Shown piece by piece: positions 50,755-60,795 of a stretch of DNA of 64,000 bases (its first letter is position 1; each line of letters begins with the position of its first letter). Below the pieces are notes generated by a model. The model was given only the letters and a program-made list of their open reading frames with translations, was not told the origin of the DNA and searched no databases. A program made the position numbers and the translations under genes. The DNA is from a bacterium BMS3Abin02 (GTDB lineage: Bacteria; Actinomycetota; Acidimicrobiia; Spongiisociales; UBA4744): assembly GCA_002897675.1 (NCBI GenBank), contig BDSU01000024.1, forward strand, positions 48,573-112,572, given 5' to 3'.

Positions 50755-52194
50755 ATGAAGTACCGAGCCCTTCTCGCCGCCGCAATCCTCACCCTGGCCG
50801 CCTGCACGGCGCCGGCTTCCGTCACAGCCAGCACCGTGCCTGGTGTGACCACGACGCCGACCTCCTCGCCGGGCACGCCGACCTCCTTGCCGGGCACGCC
50901 GACCTCCTCGCCGGCGGCGGTCACCCCCGGCACGACCTCCTGTGACAATCCTCCGGAAGCGTTCCAGCCGCTCTGTACCGCCTATCACATCATCACGACC
51001 AGCTACGTCGACCCCGTCGACGACTCCCGTCTGGCAGAAGGAGCTGCTCGCGCCATAACCGAACACGAGAGTGAGCCGGGGGCGACCGCACCCGACTCGC
51101 TGACCTGTGCGCTTCCCTCGCCGGCATTCGCTCAGATGTGTAACGCGTTCGTGGAAGAAGAGCTCACAGATCCTGCGCCCACTCCGGATCTCGTTGCGGC
51201 CGCCATCAGCGGAATGCTCCAGTACGGACTCGACGATCCCTACAGCGTCTACTTCTCCCCGGATGCGCTCGCCCGCTTCCAGGAGGAGACGTCCGGACAG
51301 ATCGAAGGCATCGGTGCTCTCGTGCGCTCGGAAGACACCAGTACGCCGGAAGACGGCCCCTGCTCCACCATCTCGGACACGTGCCAACTCGTCATCGTCA
51401 CTCCGCTCGAGGGCGGGCCGGCCGAGGGTGTCGGGCTGCGATCCGGAGACATCATGACCACGGTCGATGGTGAGTCCATCGACGGATGGCTCGTCGACGA
51501 GGTGATCGCGGAGGTCCGCGGTCCCGCCGGAACCGATGTCACCCTCGGTATTCTGCGCGACGGAACTCCACTGGAGTTCACGATCACACGTGCGGCCATC
51601 GATATTCCGATCGTCTCTTCCCGGATGATCGACGACTCGATCGGCTATCTCGAGCTCACGATCTTCGCAACGAATGCACCTCACCAAGTGGACACCGCCC
51701 TGCGAGAGCTTCTCGATGCGGGCGCGACCACCATCATCCTTGATCTTCAGCACGACCCGGGCGGATCCCTGAACTCGGCAATCTTCGTCGCGAGCGAGTT
51801 CCTCTCCGATGGGTTGGTTCTCCGGACGGAGGCACCGGGGGACACCGAGGAGTACCCGGTCACCCCCGGCGGCATCGCCACGGATCCGAGCATCGCCCTG
51901 TACGTCCTCGTCGACCGTGCAAGTGCCTCGGCATCCGAGGTCGTCACCGGCGCATTCATGGACGCAGGCAGGGCCACCGTGATCGGTGAGCACACGTTCG
52001 GAAAGAACACCGTCCAGCAGCAGTTCAACCTCGGCAACGGTGGAGCGCTGAAACTCACCGTGGCTCGATGGGTGACGCCCAAAGGACACGACTACGGCAA
52101 GGTCGGACTCACACCGGACATCCTGATCGAGATTCCCGACGGGGCCGAACCGGACTTCCTGCTCAACAAGGCACTCGAGATCATCCGCGGGTGA
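50755..52194 (+). CDS. S41 family C-terminal processing peptidase, lipoprotein
   Basis: 479 residues. Lipobox LTLAACTA (Cys17), a Thr/Pro-rich linker with an 18-bp repeat, a PDZ domain (EGVGLRSGDIMTTVDGESID), then the tail-specific protease core: LDLQHDPGGSLNSA, the catalytic Ser in VDRASASASEVVTG and Lys in EHTFGKNTVQ. Acts outside the membrane on secreted proteins. ATG at 50755 is set by the signal peptide. Confidence 0.9.
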   Translation: MKYRALLAAAILTLAACTAPASVTASTVPGVTTTPTSSPGTPTSLPGTPTSSPAAVTPGTTSCDNPPEAFQPLCTAYHIITTSYVDPVDDSRLAEGAARAITEHESEPGATAPDSLTCALPSPAFAQMCNAFVEEELTDPAPTPDLVAAAISGMLQYGLDDPYSVYFSPDALARFQEETSGQIEGIGALVRSEDTSTPEDGPCSTISDTCQLVIVTPLEGGPAEGVGLRSGDIMTTVDGESIDGWLVDEVIAEVRGPAGTDVTLGILRDGTPLEFTITRAAIDIPIVSSRMIDDSIGYLELTIFATNAPHQVDTALRELLDAGATTIILDLQHDPGGSLNSAIFVASEFLSDGLVLRTEAPGDTEEYPVTPGGIATDPSIALYVLVDRASASASEVVTGAFMDAGRATVIGEHTFGKNTVQQQFNLGNGGALKLTVARWVTPKGHDYGKVGLTPDILIEIPDGAEPDFLLNKALEIIRG

Positions 52195-52205
52195 TCCGAC
52201 ACAGT

Positions 52206-52248
52206 TTCGTCAATGCTGGCAAGACTATGTGCGGCCGGCATTGAGGAG
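52206..52248. repeat. Palindromic repeat, family 2, copy B
   Basis: Reverse-complement relative of 10317-10359, agreeing at 36 of 43 positions. It lies between the convergent S41 protease and msrA genes. Confidence 0.7.
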
Positions 52249-52253
52249 AAGCC

Positions 52254-52895
52254 TCAAGTGGGGAGACCTGACGGACACGCCACTCCGGTCCCACCGATCC
52301 CACAATACCCGCCGGGGTTCTTGGCCAGGTACTGCTGGTGGTACTCCTCCGCGTAGTAGAACCCATCTACAGCGCGTATCTCGGTCGTGATCGCCCCGTG
52401 CCCGGCAGCGGAGAGTTCCCGTTGGTAACGCTCGAGCGACTGCTCGGCTACCCGCCGCTGATCGTCGCCGAACGTGTACACCGCCGATCGATACTGCGTA
52501 CCGACGTCATTGCCCTGGCGCATCCCCTGGGTGGGATCGTGCCCTTCCCAGAAAACCCGCAGCAGTTGGTCATAGGACACCTTGCTCGGATCGAAGACGA
52601 CCTGGACAACCTCCGCGTGACCCGTCGCACCGCTGCAAACCTCTTCGTAGTTGGCGTTCGGCGTAAACCCTCCCGCATACCCGACGGACGTGCTGTAGAC
52701 GCCGGAGATCTGCCAGAACATCCGCTCGGCTCCCCAAAAACAACCCATCGCGAACAGCGCTCGTTCCATCCCCTCGGGGAACGGTGGCGTCTGCCGCGTT
52801 CCGAGTACGTAGTGGCGCTCGGGCACTTGCATCGGAACGGCTCGGCCGGGGAGAGCGTCTTCTCGGGACGGCGTTGTCAACGGTCGACGGATCAT
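52254..52895 (-). CDS. msrA: Peptide methionine sulfoxide reductase A
   Basis: 213 residues. [18 protein letters not shown] holds the catalytic Cys in the GCFWG motif; [12 protein letters not shown] and [20 protein letters not shown] are further MsrA signatures. C-terminal GYCGIGG and ACPSG may hold resolving Cys. Repairs oxidised methionine (S form) in proteins. A TAGCCT box ends 6 nt before the ATG at 52895; its promoter region of 62 bp is shared with the divergent DUF2461 gene. Confidence 0.94.
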   Translation of the reverse strand: MIRRPLTTPSREDALPGRAVPMQVPERHYVLGTRQTPPFPEGMERALFAMGCFWGAERMFWQISGVYSTSVGYAGGFTPNANYEEVCSGATGHAEVVQVVFDPSKVSYDQLLRVFWEGHDPTQGMRQGNDVGTQYRSAVYTFGDDQRRVAEQSLERYQRELSAAGHGAITTEIRAVDGFYYAEEYHQQYLAKNPGGYCGIGGTGVACPSGLPT

Positions 52896-52957
52896 GTCGC
52901 GAGGCTACGCCGAACACACCCCTATATATCGTCCCTCTCGGCGCGTAGGTTGTGGAC

Positions 52958-53647
52958 ATGACACCAAAACGCTCATTCACCCCAGCCCTGTTCAGTTTCC
53001 TTCGGGACCTCGAAGCCAACAACGATCGTGAATGGTTCAACGCCAACAAGCAGCGCTACGAGCGTTCAGTCCGACAGCCCGGCCTCCGGTTCGTCGACGA
53101 CTTTGCCCCGCACCTCGCCAAGATCAGCCCACATTTCGTTGCGGATGCGCGTGCGAACGGTGGTTCGATGTTCCGGATCTATCGGGACGTCCGGTTCACG
53201 AGGGACAAGACTCCGTACAAGACCAACACCGGTTTCCAGTTCCGTCACGAAGCAGGCAGGGACGTTCACGCCCCCGGCTTCTACCTCAACCTCGAGCCCG
53301 GAGCCGTGTTCGCCGGAGTGGGGCTCTGGCGCCCTGATGCAACGTCGGCGCGATCGGTCCGTGAGGCGATCGTCGAGGATCCCGTTCGCTGGAAACGAGT
53401 CACGCGCTCCAAACGGTTCTTGGACGTCTACGTCCTCGAGGGCGACGCTCTCAAGCGCCCACCCCGCGACTTCGACCCCGAGCATCCCCTGATCGACGAC
53501 CTGAAGCGCAAGGACTTCATCGCGTCGACCCATCTCACCCAGAAGGCCGTCACCTCCGAAGGCTTCCTCGACACCTACGCGAAGCTCTGCCGCACTGCCG
53601 CGCCGTTCATGGAGTTCCTCTGCGACGCGGTCGGCGTGCCGTTCTGA
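52958..53647 (+). CDS. DUF2461 family protein
   Basis: 229 residues. FTPALFSFLRDLEANNDREW and FRIYRDVRFTRDKTPYKTN are the family hallmarks (TIGR02453). Function unknown. ATG at 52958 is preferred over 52952 because a TAGGTT box ends 6 nt before it. Confidence 0.88.
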   Translation: MTPKRSFTPALFSFLRDLEANNDREWFNANKQRYERSVRQPGLRFVDDFAPHLAKISPHFVADARANGGSMFRIYRDVRFTRDKTPYKTNTGFQFRHEAGRDVHAPGFYLNLEPGAVFAGVGLWRPDATSARSVREAIVEDPVRWKRVTRSKRFLDVYVLEGDALKRPPRDFDPEHPLIDDLKRKDFIASTHLTQKAVTSEGFLDTYAKLCRTAAPFMEFLCDAVGVPF

Positions 53648-53653
53648 GAATCC

Positions 53654-53704
53654 CGAACCCAGGGCTCAGGGATGCGCCCAGGGTACCTACGAGCCCAGGG
53701 TTCG
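53654..53704. repeat. Palindromic repeat, family 1, copy B
   Basis: A 51-bp element with imperfect arms (CGAACCCAGGGCTC and GAGCCCAGGGTTCG), between the convergent DUF2461 gene and the next minus-strand gene. Its second half matches copy C closely. Confidence 0.75.
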
Positions 53705-53780
53705 CCGAAGAGGGACTGGCCGGTAGGTTCCGCAGAGCCCGGACCGAGCCGTTACCCGACATCGGGGTGCCCGGATCTCC

Positions 53781-54335
53781 TCAGGTGGAGAGCCAGGCCG
53801 GTGCCTGCTCGAGCAGGAACTCGCTGATCTCCTTGCAGCGATCGAGAACATCGCAGAGGTGCACGTCCGCCACGTAGATGTCGCGGATGGACACCTCCAC
53901 CTTTCCGGTGATCGCAAGACTCCGCTGGGGAGCGTCGGTCACCGATGCGAACGAATCGATGGCCGACACCTCGACCGGAAGCACCGTTCTCGCGACCCCG
54001 GCGAGGTCGGTGGCCAACACGAGCAGATCCGGAGGTGAGGGAAGCGGAGGCAACACCCAGTTGAAGTGCAAGGGAAGATGAAAAACGTCTTCGGGATCGG
54101 TTTCGTCCTGTAGCACCCTGTCCTCGAAGGCGAGGACAACCCGGGGATCGACCTCCAGCGCCATGTGCAGATCGAGCGGGCCTCCGCAAGCGTTCTCCGG
54201 GTGCAGATCCACTTCCCACTGTTGACCGAGTGAATACGTCTCAATGAAATGGCGCTCGTCGTGCACGTGGAAGCCATGCTCGATCGCATGCATCTTCTCA
54301 CCGGCGACAAACCCATCGATGTCGATGACGGCCAT
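53781..54335 (-). CDS. Conserved hypothetical protein
   Basis: About 184 residues with mixed alpha/beta composition, VLAFEDRVLQDETDPEDVFH, VLPPLPSPPDLLVL and VEVSIRDIYVADVHLCDV. No signal peptide or membrane helix. I do not recognise a family. ATG at 54335 is used; a GTG at 54353 is possible. Confidence 0.6.
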   Translation of the reverse strand: MAVIDIDGFVAGEKMHAIEHGFHVHDERHFIETYSLGQQWEVDLHPENACGGPLDLHMALEVDPRVVLAFEDRVLQDETDPEDVFHLPLHFNWVLPPLPSPPDLLVLATDLAGVARTVLPVEVSAIDSFASVTDAPQRSLAITGKVEVSIRDIYVADVHLCDVLDRCKEISEFLLEQAPAWLST

Positions 54336-54414
54336 GCGCTCCAAGGTTCGCACACCTGGCGCCCTACTGCAATGACGCCGATCCGGAAGACAGCGCCGTT
54401 TGCCGACTCCAGAC

Positions 54415-55557
54415 TCAGGACACAGGCAGACCGAGCGACCTCGAAATCACGAGTTGCTGGATCTCACTCGTTCCCTCGCCGATCTCGAGGAACTTGGCGT
54501 CGCGATAGAAGCGAGACACCGGGGATTCGTCCATCAACCCGGCGCCTCCGAAAATCTGTACCGCCTCGCGCGTCGCCGCCACGGCCGCTTCGCTCGCGTA
54601 GAGCTTCGCCATGGCCGCGGCCTTACGGTATGAACGCCCGACACCCTTCAACCATGCCGCCTTGTAGGTCAGGAGCTGGGCCGCCTCCACCGCGACGGCC
54701 ATGTCGACGAGCTTGAACGCCACTGCCTGATTCGCACCGATCGGACGCCCGAACGCCTTGCGATCCTTCGCGTATGCGCTCGCCAGGTCCAGACATCCTT
54801 GTGCAACACCGACCGACATCGCTGCGATCGCGATCCGGCCGTCGTCGAGAATGTGCAAGAACTGCCGGAATCCCTTGCCTCGCTCACCCAGCAGGTTCGC
54901 CGCCGGAACTCGACAGTCCACGAACGTCAGACCGTGTGTGTCCGAAGCTCTCCACCCCATCTTGTCGTAGGCCGGTTCGACCGTGAATCCCGGAGTTTCC
55001 GCCGGCACGATGATCGAACTGATCTCGTCGGGCCCGGTCTTCGCCGTCACCGTGACGAGCGAGGTAATCGGAGTTCCGGAATTGGTGATGAAGGCCTTCG
55101 AACCGTTGATCACCCACTCTTCCCCGTCGAGCACGGCCTTGGTCCGCGTACCACCGGCGTCCGATCCGGCGTCCGCCTCGGTCAGCCCGAACCCTGCAAG
55201 GGTCGTCCCTGCCACGAGGTCGGGGAGCCAGCGGCGCTTCTGCTCGTCGGTTCCGAACTGGTAGATCGGGTTCGCTCCCAATCCCACCGCAGCTTCCAGG
55301 GTGATCGCCACCGACTGGTCGACCCTCGCCAACTCCTCGATCGCGATGCACAGCGTCGTGAAATCTGCATCTGCACCGCCGTATTCCTCGGGGAAGACGA
55401 GACCGAACAATCCCAGGTCGCCCATCTTGCGAACGATGTCGAGCGGAAACGAGTGGTTGCGATCCCACTCCTCGGCGTGCGGAGCGATCTCCTGCTCTGC
55501 AAACTCCCGAACGACCTTCCGGAAGGCCTGATGTTCTTCGGACAGTTCGAACTCCAT
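54415..55557 (-). CDS. Acyl-CoA dehydrogenase
   Basis: 380 residues of standard length. GFGLTEADAGSD is the first flavin/substrate signature; the catalytic Glu lies in EIGEGTSEIQQLVI near the C-terminus. QVFGGAGLMDESPVSRFYRD is the conserved terminal helix region (here QIFGGAG). Oxidises an acyl-CoA at the alpha-beta bond with FAD; chain length unknown. ATG at 55557 has an AGGAGGCG site. Confidence 0.93.
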   Translation of the reverse strand: MEFELSEEHQAFRKVVREFAEQEIAPHAEEWDRNHSFPLDIVRKMGDLGLFGLVFPEEYGGADADFTTLCIAIEELARVDQSVAITLEAAVGLGANPIYQFGTDEQKRRWLPDLVAGTTLAGFGLTEADAGSDAGGTRTKAVLDGEEWVINGSKAFITNSGTPITSLVTVTAKTGPDEISSIIVPAETPGFTVEPAYDKMGWRASDTHGLTFVDCRVPAANLLGERGKGFRQFLHILDDGRIAIAAMSVGVAQGCLDLASAYAKDRKAFGRPIGANQAVAFKLVDMAVAVEAAQLLTYKAAWLKGVGRSYRKAAAMAKLYASEAAVAATREAVQIFGGAGLMDESPVSRFYRDAKFLEIGEGTSEIQQLVISRSLGLPVS

Positions 55558-55617
55558 ATCGCCTCCTGCTCGCATCGGCGCACTCTACGACATGGACCGT
55601 GGCAGAGTGCGAACGGG

Positions 55618-56301
55618 CTATCCCCCTGGCAACACCTCGACCATCCCAGCAGGGGTCTCGGCTGTCAAGGTCACGATCTCACCCCATTCGACGGGCCAGG
55701 CCATCACGATCGTGCCTCGACGCGGGAACCCGACGATCTCATGCCCGTCAACGGTGTAGGCCGTCACCTTGGTGATCTCCCCAGGCGAGACGAGGAGTCC
55801 CTCGGCGAAGGGGTCGAGTAGCGTCTGAGTGATCTCGACGTGATCGGTCTGGCACACGCCCGATCCGACATCGCCTCGCATCGCGATGACGCAGTCCGAA
55901 CCGTCCGCGGACCGGTACCGCAGGAGGTCGTAGCGACCCGCCGGCGTGTCGACCGATCCCACCATGTCGGCGGAGTCGGGTTCGAACTCGCCTATCCACT
56001 GTTCGGCGGTGGCCTCGGCCTCCTCACCGATCCCAGATCCCGGTTGAACTTCGACGATCAGAACGGCATCGGTGGATGTTGTCGTCACCCGAGGTGTCGA
56101 GACCGGCTCGGTGGATGTCGTCGTTCGAGGTATCGAGACCGGTTCGGTGGTAGTTGAAGAGGCCGCCGGCTGTTCGGCAAGGGTCGTGTCCGTACCGGCA
56201 ACGCCCGTCGATGTCGTTTGTGTGTCTCCACCGGTCTGGCTGCACGCGGTAGTGAGGATGACGGCAGCCGCCAAGAATCGCATGCTTCTCGAGATCTTCA
56301 T
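55618..56301 (-). CDS. Lipoprotein with Thr/Ser-rich repeat linker
   Basis: 227 residues. Signal peptide with lipobox LTTACSQ (Cys about 20), a linker with repeated STEPVS-PRTTT units, then a globular domain with two Cys (DSDCVIAMRGDVGSGVC-like spacing) that may form a disulfide. Family not recognised. A TACAGT box ends 6 nt before the ATG. Confidence 0.68.
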   Translation of the reverse strand: MKISRSMRFLAAAVILTTACSQTGGDTQTTSTGVAGTDTTLAEQPAASSTTTEPVSIPRTTTSTEPVSTPRVTTTSTDAVLIVEVQPGSGIGEEAEATAEQWIGEFEPDSADMVGSVDTPAGRYDLLRYRSADGSDCVIAMRGDVGSGVCQTDHVEITQTLLDPFAEGLLVSPGEITKVTAYTVDGHEIVGFPRRGTIVMAWPVEWGEIVTLTAETPAGMVEVLPGG

Positions 56302-56344
56302 GCTGCCACTGTACGCGGGCATCGAGGGGCAGCGTGCCTTATGA

Positions 56345-57334
56345 TCAGTCGCCGGTCGCTCCCTCACCATCGGAGGTCTTCGCATGGTCATGCGTCATCC
56401 AGGCGCGAGTGCCGGCGAAGACGCCCACGCCCGCCGGGATCCAGTAGGCGATGACCCTGTAGACCAAGACGGGACCGAGGCTCACCGAGGGGGACACTCC
56501 GAACAGTGCGAGGATTCCAACGAGTCCGGCCTCGATCACTCCAAGGCCTCCGGGAGATCCGGGGAGGCCACCGACGAGGTGTGCAACTCCATACACGACG
56601 AAACCTCGGACCGGGGAGAGGTGGATGCCAAAGGCGCTCAGTGCAAGCAGCAACGAACCGGCCTCCGTGCCCAGGCGGAGGGCCAGAAAGCCGACTTCCA
56701 GCAGCGTCACCCGACGATCGACCGCGGTCGGCCCGATGAGGCGACGCAGGCGCTCCGGCAGCCGGCGACTGAGCGAGCCCATCCAGCGAGGCCCGCTGAG
56801 CAGAAGAGCACCAACGGCGGCGCCCGAGATCCCGATCGTCACGACCCCGGCATTGAGCGCCAGGCCAAGCCCTGCCGCGCGGGCCCAGAGAATCGCACCG
56901 CCGGTGGCCAGGAGCAGCCCTCCATAGGTGAGCACCGTCGTTCGCAACGCTGCACCCGCCGTTCCAGGTACTTCGTCACGAACTGTCCACGCCATCGCCG
57001 CTGGAGTGAAAGCGCCTCCAGCCGGGACCAAACGCGCAACACCACTCGCGACGAGGGCGGCGCGCACCGCATCGCGGAAACCCAGGCGGAACCCCCCCGC
57101 TCGCACAGCGACCTTGAACATGGCGGCAAATGCGCCCTTCGCGGCAAACTCCACACCCAGGGCCGCGGCCAGCAACAAGAGGCTCGAGCTGTCGATGCTG
57201 GGGAGATGGGCCTTCTCGCCGAAGAATCGTGCAACTGCCAGGTACAGCACCAACCCGAGCACGAGGAACACGAGAACGCCCCTGCCGGCGAGCAGCCGAC
57301 GCATCAGAGAACGCCACGAACGTCCGGATCGCAT
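56345..57334 (-). CDS. Flippase-like / LPG synthase-type membrane protein
   Basis: 329 residues with about eight membrane helices, matching the lysylphosphatidylglycerol synthetase membrane-region family (PF03706). Conserved parts are ARLVPAGGAFTPAAMAW and HLVGGLPGSPGGLGVIEAGL. No aminoacyltransferase domain is attached, so it likely transports or modifies lipid-linked substrates. A TAGCGT box ends 6 nt before the ATG. Confidence 0.8.
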   Translation of the reverse strand: MRSGRSWRSLMRRLLAGRGVLVFLVLGLVLYLAVARFFGEKAHLPSIDSSSLLLLAAALGVEFAAKGAFAAMFKVAVRAGGFRLGFRDAVRAALVASGVARLVPAGGAFTPAAMAWTVRDEVPGTAGAALRTTVLTYGGLLLATGGAILWARAAGLGLALNAGVVTIGISGAAVGALLLSGPRWMGSLSRRLPERLRRLIGPTAVDRRVTLLEVGFLALRLGTEAGSLLLALSAFGIHLSPVRGFVVYGVAHLVGGLPGSPGGLGVIEAGLVGILALFGVSPSVSLGPVLVYRVIAYWIPAGVGVFAGTRAWMTHDHAKTSDGEGATGD

Positions 57335-57410
57335 GCTCGAACGCTACTCCATGAAGGATGAGAGTCTGCTGAGCCTCGGTGCGGCGGCGTATCTCGCCTG
57401 CGGTCGCACC

Positions 57411-57668
57411 TCATCCGGCTCTTCGCGCTCCCCCGGCTTTGCGAAGCTCGCGCCGGCCGGCGGCACTCACGCCGCCCCAGATCCCTGATGTCATGCGGAA
57501 CTCGAACGCGTACGAGAGGCATTCGTCGCGCACCGGGCAGCCTCCACAAACCGCCTTGGCACGTGTCGACGACGCATCTTCTCCAGGGAAGAAAACACTT
57601 GGGTCCATACCGACGCACGAGGCATCGCGACGCCAGCCTTCTGATGTTGAGTCTAGGAGTGGATACAC
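57411..57668 (-). CDS. WhiB-family iron-sulfur transcriptional regulator
   Basis: About 85 residues. Four cysteines (18, 41, 44, 50 from this start, in CVGMDPSVFFP and VCGGCPVRDECL) bind a 4Fe-4S cluster, and SGIWGG is the family glycine turn, followed by a basic tail. WhiB proteins are confined to actinobacteria and their phages and act with the primary sigma factor. GTG at 57668 is used because GGGAG lies 5 nt upstream; a TTG at 57695 is possible. Confidence 0.92.
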   Translation of the reverse strand: MYPLLDSTSEGWRRDASCVGMDPSVFFPGEDASSTRAKAVCGGCPVRDECLSYAFEFRMTSGIWGGVSAAGRRELRKAGGARRAG

Positions 57669-57732
57669 GCTGACTCCCGAACATCTGTTCCCCAATAATG
57701 CTACCCCCGTTCCCGGTTTGTAGTCTCCGAAG

Positions 57733-58809
57733 ATGCGGTTTCCCGATTACCAGGGCGGCGGACTCGTCAACCTCGTCGCCGAGGTCGAGCGAAGGCTCAC
57801 CGGTGCAGCGCCTTCACCCGGCCTGTCCCGACCCATCGCCTCGACCTTCCCCGAGGCGCAGAGCTACGTATTCGTGCTGTTCGACGGCCTTGGAGACGTT
57901 CAGCTCGAACATCCCAACGCCAAGGCGCTTCTCGCGTCGCGAGTCGGAGCTCTGGACACCTCCTTCTCCACTCAGACCACCGTGAACACCTCCACACTCG
58001 CCACCGGACTCCCGCCTTCGCAACACGGATTGATTGCATACCAGCTCCGTCTGGACACGTCCGTGCTGAACACCATCTACTGGTACCTGGACGACGGAAA
58101 GGCCTGCGACGTCGATCCGGCGACCTTCCTCCCCGCGCCCAACCTGTCCGAGCGACTCGCACATGCCGGGCTCCGGGTGGTCGCAACCGAGCCGGAGGCG
58201 TTCCTCGAAAGCCCTCTCGATCGCATGCTCTATCGCGGATCGACGGTGGTGGGAGTTGCAGACGCGGGTGTTGATGCGGCCCTGGATGCCGTGCGAACAC
58301 CTGGCACGTTGGCACTCGTCTACGTGCCACATGTGGATGCCGCCGGACACACGGCCGGACAGAGCTCAGATCTGTATGCCGACGCAGTTCGCCATGTCTC
58401 CGAGATCTGGAGCGAGATCATCGCCCGGCTTCCTCGAGGAGTCGCAGCCGTCGGGACTGCCGATCACGGACATGTCGACATCGCCGACGACCACCGCATA
58501 GACCTCCCGCAGCACGATGATCTGATCCTGTACGGCGACAACCGCATCGTCTACGTCTCGGGCCCGCCGTCGGCAGGGGCCGACCTTGCTCGATCGCTCC
58601 CCGCCACATGGGTTCCCGTTTCGCAGCTCGAAGGGATCTGGGGCCCTGAGCCCTACCATCCCCGATTCGCCGAACGGCTGCCCGACGGCCTCCTGATCGC
58701 CGACGATGGATACGCTCTGGTTCCCCATGGAACTGTCGACACGATGGTCGGTCACCACGGTGGAGTCACAGAGGCAGAGCTGAGGATTCCGCTGCTCGTC
58801 GCTTCGTGA
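57733..58809 (+). CDS. Alkaline phosphatase-superfamily nucleotide pyrophosphatase/phosphodiesterase
   Basis: 358 residues. VFVLFDGLGDVQLEHP carries the first metal Asp, TQTTVNTSTLATGLPPSQHG the nucleophile Thr region, VYVPHVDAAGHTAGQ and GTADHGHVDI the other Asp/His ligands, and DTMVGHHGGVTEAE the last His. No signal peptide. Substrate unknown. A TAGTCT box ends 6 nt before the ATG. The M20 gene follows 30 bp on but has its own such box. Confidence 0.87.
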   Translation: MRFPDYQGGGLVNLVAEVERRLTGAAPSPGLSRPIASTFPEAQSYVFVLFDGLGDVQLEHPNAKALLASRVGALDTSFSTQTTVNTSTLATGLPPSQHGLIAYQLRLDTSVLNTIYWYLDDGKACDVDPATFLPAPNLSERLAHAGLRVVATEPEAFLESPLDRMLYRGSTVVGVADAGVDAALDAVRTPGTLALVYVPHVDAAGHTAGQSSDLYADAVRHVSEIWSEIIARLPRGVAAVGTADHGHVDIADDHRIDLPQHDDLILYGDNRIVYVSGPPSAGADLARSLPATWVPVSQLEGIWGPEPYHPRFAERLPDGLLIADDGYALVPHGTVDTMVGHHGGVTEAELRIPLLVAS

Positions 58810-58839
58810 GCCGAACCTCTGGCGCAGTACGCTTCTCAC

Positions 58840-60183
58840 ATGGCATACGAGAAACTCCGCGCAGCAGTCGATCGGCAATTCGACACGATCCGTCAGGGCC
58901 TCGAGAACCTCACCACCGTCCCCTCTGTGAGCGCACCCGGCTTCGACCCGGGCAACGTTCGCGCCTCGGCCGAAGTCGTCGCAGGTCTCCTTCGAGACGC
59001 GGGGTTTCCTGATGTGCGGCTTCTGGAGTCCGAAGGTGCTCATCCTGCCGTCTTCGCCCACTACCCGGCCCCGGTGGATGCACCCACCGTGCTGTTGTAC
59101 GCCCACCATGACGTGCAGCCGCCCGGAGACGAACGCGAGTGGACGTCCCCTCCTTTCGAGCCTGTCGAGCGCGGCGGGCGCATCTACGGCCGTGGCATCG
59201 CCGACGACAAGTCGGGTGTCCTCATGCATGTGGGAGCGATGCTCGCCCATGAGGGGAGGCCACCGGTCGGAGTCAAAGTGATCATCGAGGGCGAAGAGGA
59301 GATCGGCTCGGTGCATCTCGAGGATTTCCTGCACGAACACCAGCAGCTGTTCAGCGCCGACGTGATCGTGATCGGCGACTCGGGCAACTGGAAGGTTGGT
59401 GTGCCCGCCCTCACCACTTCGCTTCGCGGCCTGGTCGACTGTGTAATCGAGATACGCACAGCCGATCATGCACTGCACAGCGGTGAGTTCGGCGGACCGA
59501 TCCCCGACGCTCTCACGGTTCTCGCCCGCACGCTCGCCACCTTGCACGATGAGCAGGGGAAGGTCGCGATCCCGGGCCTCGTATCGTCTGACACCGCCGA
59601 TCCGCTCGATCTCACCGAAGCGGAGTTCCGCGCACAGGCAGGTGTCGTCGACGGCCTCGAGTTGATCGGAAAGGGCAGCATCACCTCACGACTGTGGACC
59701 ATGCCGTCGATCTCCGTCCTCGCCATCGACGCTCCACCGGTCGCCGAGGCAATCAACGCTCTCGTCCCGGTAGCGCGAGCGAAGGTGAGCATGCGTCTCG
59801 CTCCAGGCCAGAGCCCGCCCCACGCCATGAAGGCGCTGGTGGATCATCTGGAGTCGCACGCACCGTGGGGTGCCCAGGTGACCGTCACCCCGGGCGCTTC
59901 AGGCGAGGCATTCGCTCTCACAACGGAAGGTCCCCTCTTCGAGATATACCGTGCTGCCATGCGTGAGGCGTGGGGCACCGAACCGGTGAACATGGGTGTC
60001 GGTGGCTCGATTCCGTTCGTCTCGGCGTTCTCGGCGACCTATCCCGAAGCAACGATCGTGCTCACCGGCGCGCAGGAGCCCGAAAGTCGGATTCATGCCC
60101 CAGACGAGAGTCTCGATCTCGAAGAGCTCCGACGCTCGGTCCTGGCCGAAGCCATCGTCCTGGAGCTACTGGCGAAGCAGTGA
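58840..60183 (+). CDS. M20 family dipeptidase (CNDP-like)
   Basis: 447 residues. LLYAHHDVQPPGDE gives the first His-Asp pair, GRGIADDKSG the bridging Asp, IEGEEEIGS the catalytic Glu pair; a lid domain with REALWGTEP-like segments lies near the end. Cytosolic dizinc dipeptidase. A TACGCT box ends 6 nt before the ATG. Confidence 0.91.
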   Translation: MAYEKLRAAVDRQFDTIRQGLENLTTVPSVSAPGFDPGNVRASAEVVAGLLRDAGFPDVRLLESEGAHPAVFAHYPAPVDAPTVLLYAHHDVQPPGDEREWTSPPFEPVERGGRIYGRGIADDKSGVLMHVGAMLAHEGRPPVGVKVIIEGEEEIGSVHLEDFLHEHQQLFSADVIVIGDSGNWKVGVPALTTSLRGLVDCVIEIRTADHALHSGEFGGPIPDALTVLARTLATLHDEQGKVAIPGLVSSDTADPLDLTEAEFRAQAGVVDGLELIGKGSITSRLWTMPSISVLAIDAPPVAEAINALVPVARAKVSMRLAPGQSPPHAMKALVDHLESHAPWGAQVTVTPGASGEAFALTTEGPLFEIYRAAMREAWGTEPVNMGVGGSIPFVSAFSATYPEATIVLTGAQEPESRIHAPDESLDLEELRRSVLAEAIVLELLAKQ

Positions 60184-60336
60184 GCCGTCGGCTCCCAGCA
60201 GCCAGTCTCCCCTGCCCCGGCCGCCGGCTCCCAGCGAGCGCCCCTTCGCCCGCCTCACGGTCTCCCAGCGATCCGAGGTAGTGATGCGAAATGCCAAGTA
60301 CGAAACACGGAACACACGACACGAGCCCGGCCCGCC

Positions 60337-60795
60337 CTACACCGATCCCGCGAAGCCACCCTGACGCCATGCTTCGTACACGACGATCGACACGGCGTTT
60401 GCCAGGTTGAGGCTTCTGCGATTGGGCAGCATCGGGATCCGCAGCACCTCGTCCGCCTGATCGAGCACCTCGTCGGGTAGTCCAACCGACTCGGGTCCGA
60501 ACACCAGCGCGTCGTCGTCCCGGTAGACCACATCGGTGTACCGGAGCCTCCCTCCACCCGAATAGGCGAGCAGCCGGTGCGGCTCGACGACGGCAAGACA
60601 CACTTCCAGGCTCTCGTGGACGTCGACGCGAGCCCATTCCCGATAGTCGAGGCCCGCCCTGCGCAGACGCCGCTCGTCGAGCGTGAACCCGAGTGGCTCG
60701 ACGAGGTGCAGACGAACCCCGGTATTGGCACTCAGACGCATCAGATTGCCGGTGTTCGGCGGAATCTCGGGATGGAAGAGGATTACATCGATCAT
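60337..60795 (-). CDS. trmL: tRNA (cytidine(34)-2'-O)-methyltransferase TrmL
   Basis: 152 residues, a minimal SPOUT methyltransferase that modifies the wobble base of some leucine tRNAs. IDVILFHPEIPPNTGNLMRL, LVEPLGFTLDERRLRRAGLDY, VFGPESVGLP and the knot end IPMLPNRRSLNLANAVSIV are all hallmark motifs. Its ATG shares one base with the nucS stop (TGATG), so the two are translationally coupled. Confidence 0.93.
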   Translation of the reverse strand: MIDVILFHPEIPPNTGNLMRLSANTGVRLHLVEPLGFTLDERRLRRAGLDYREWARVDVHESLEVCLAVVEPHRLLAYSGGGRLRYTDVVYRDDDALVFGPESVGLPDEVLDQADEVLRIPMLPNRRSLNLANAVSIVVYEAWRQGGFAGSV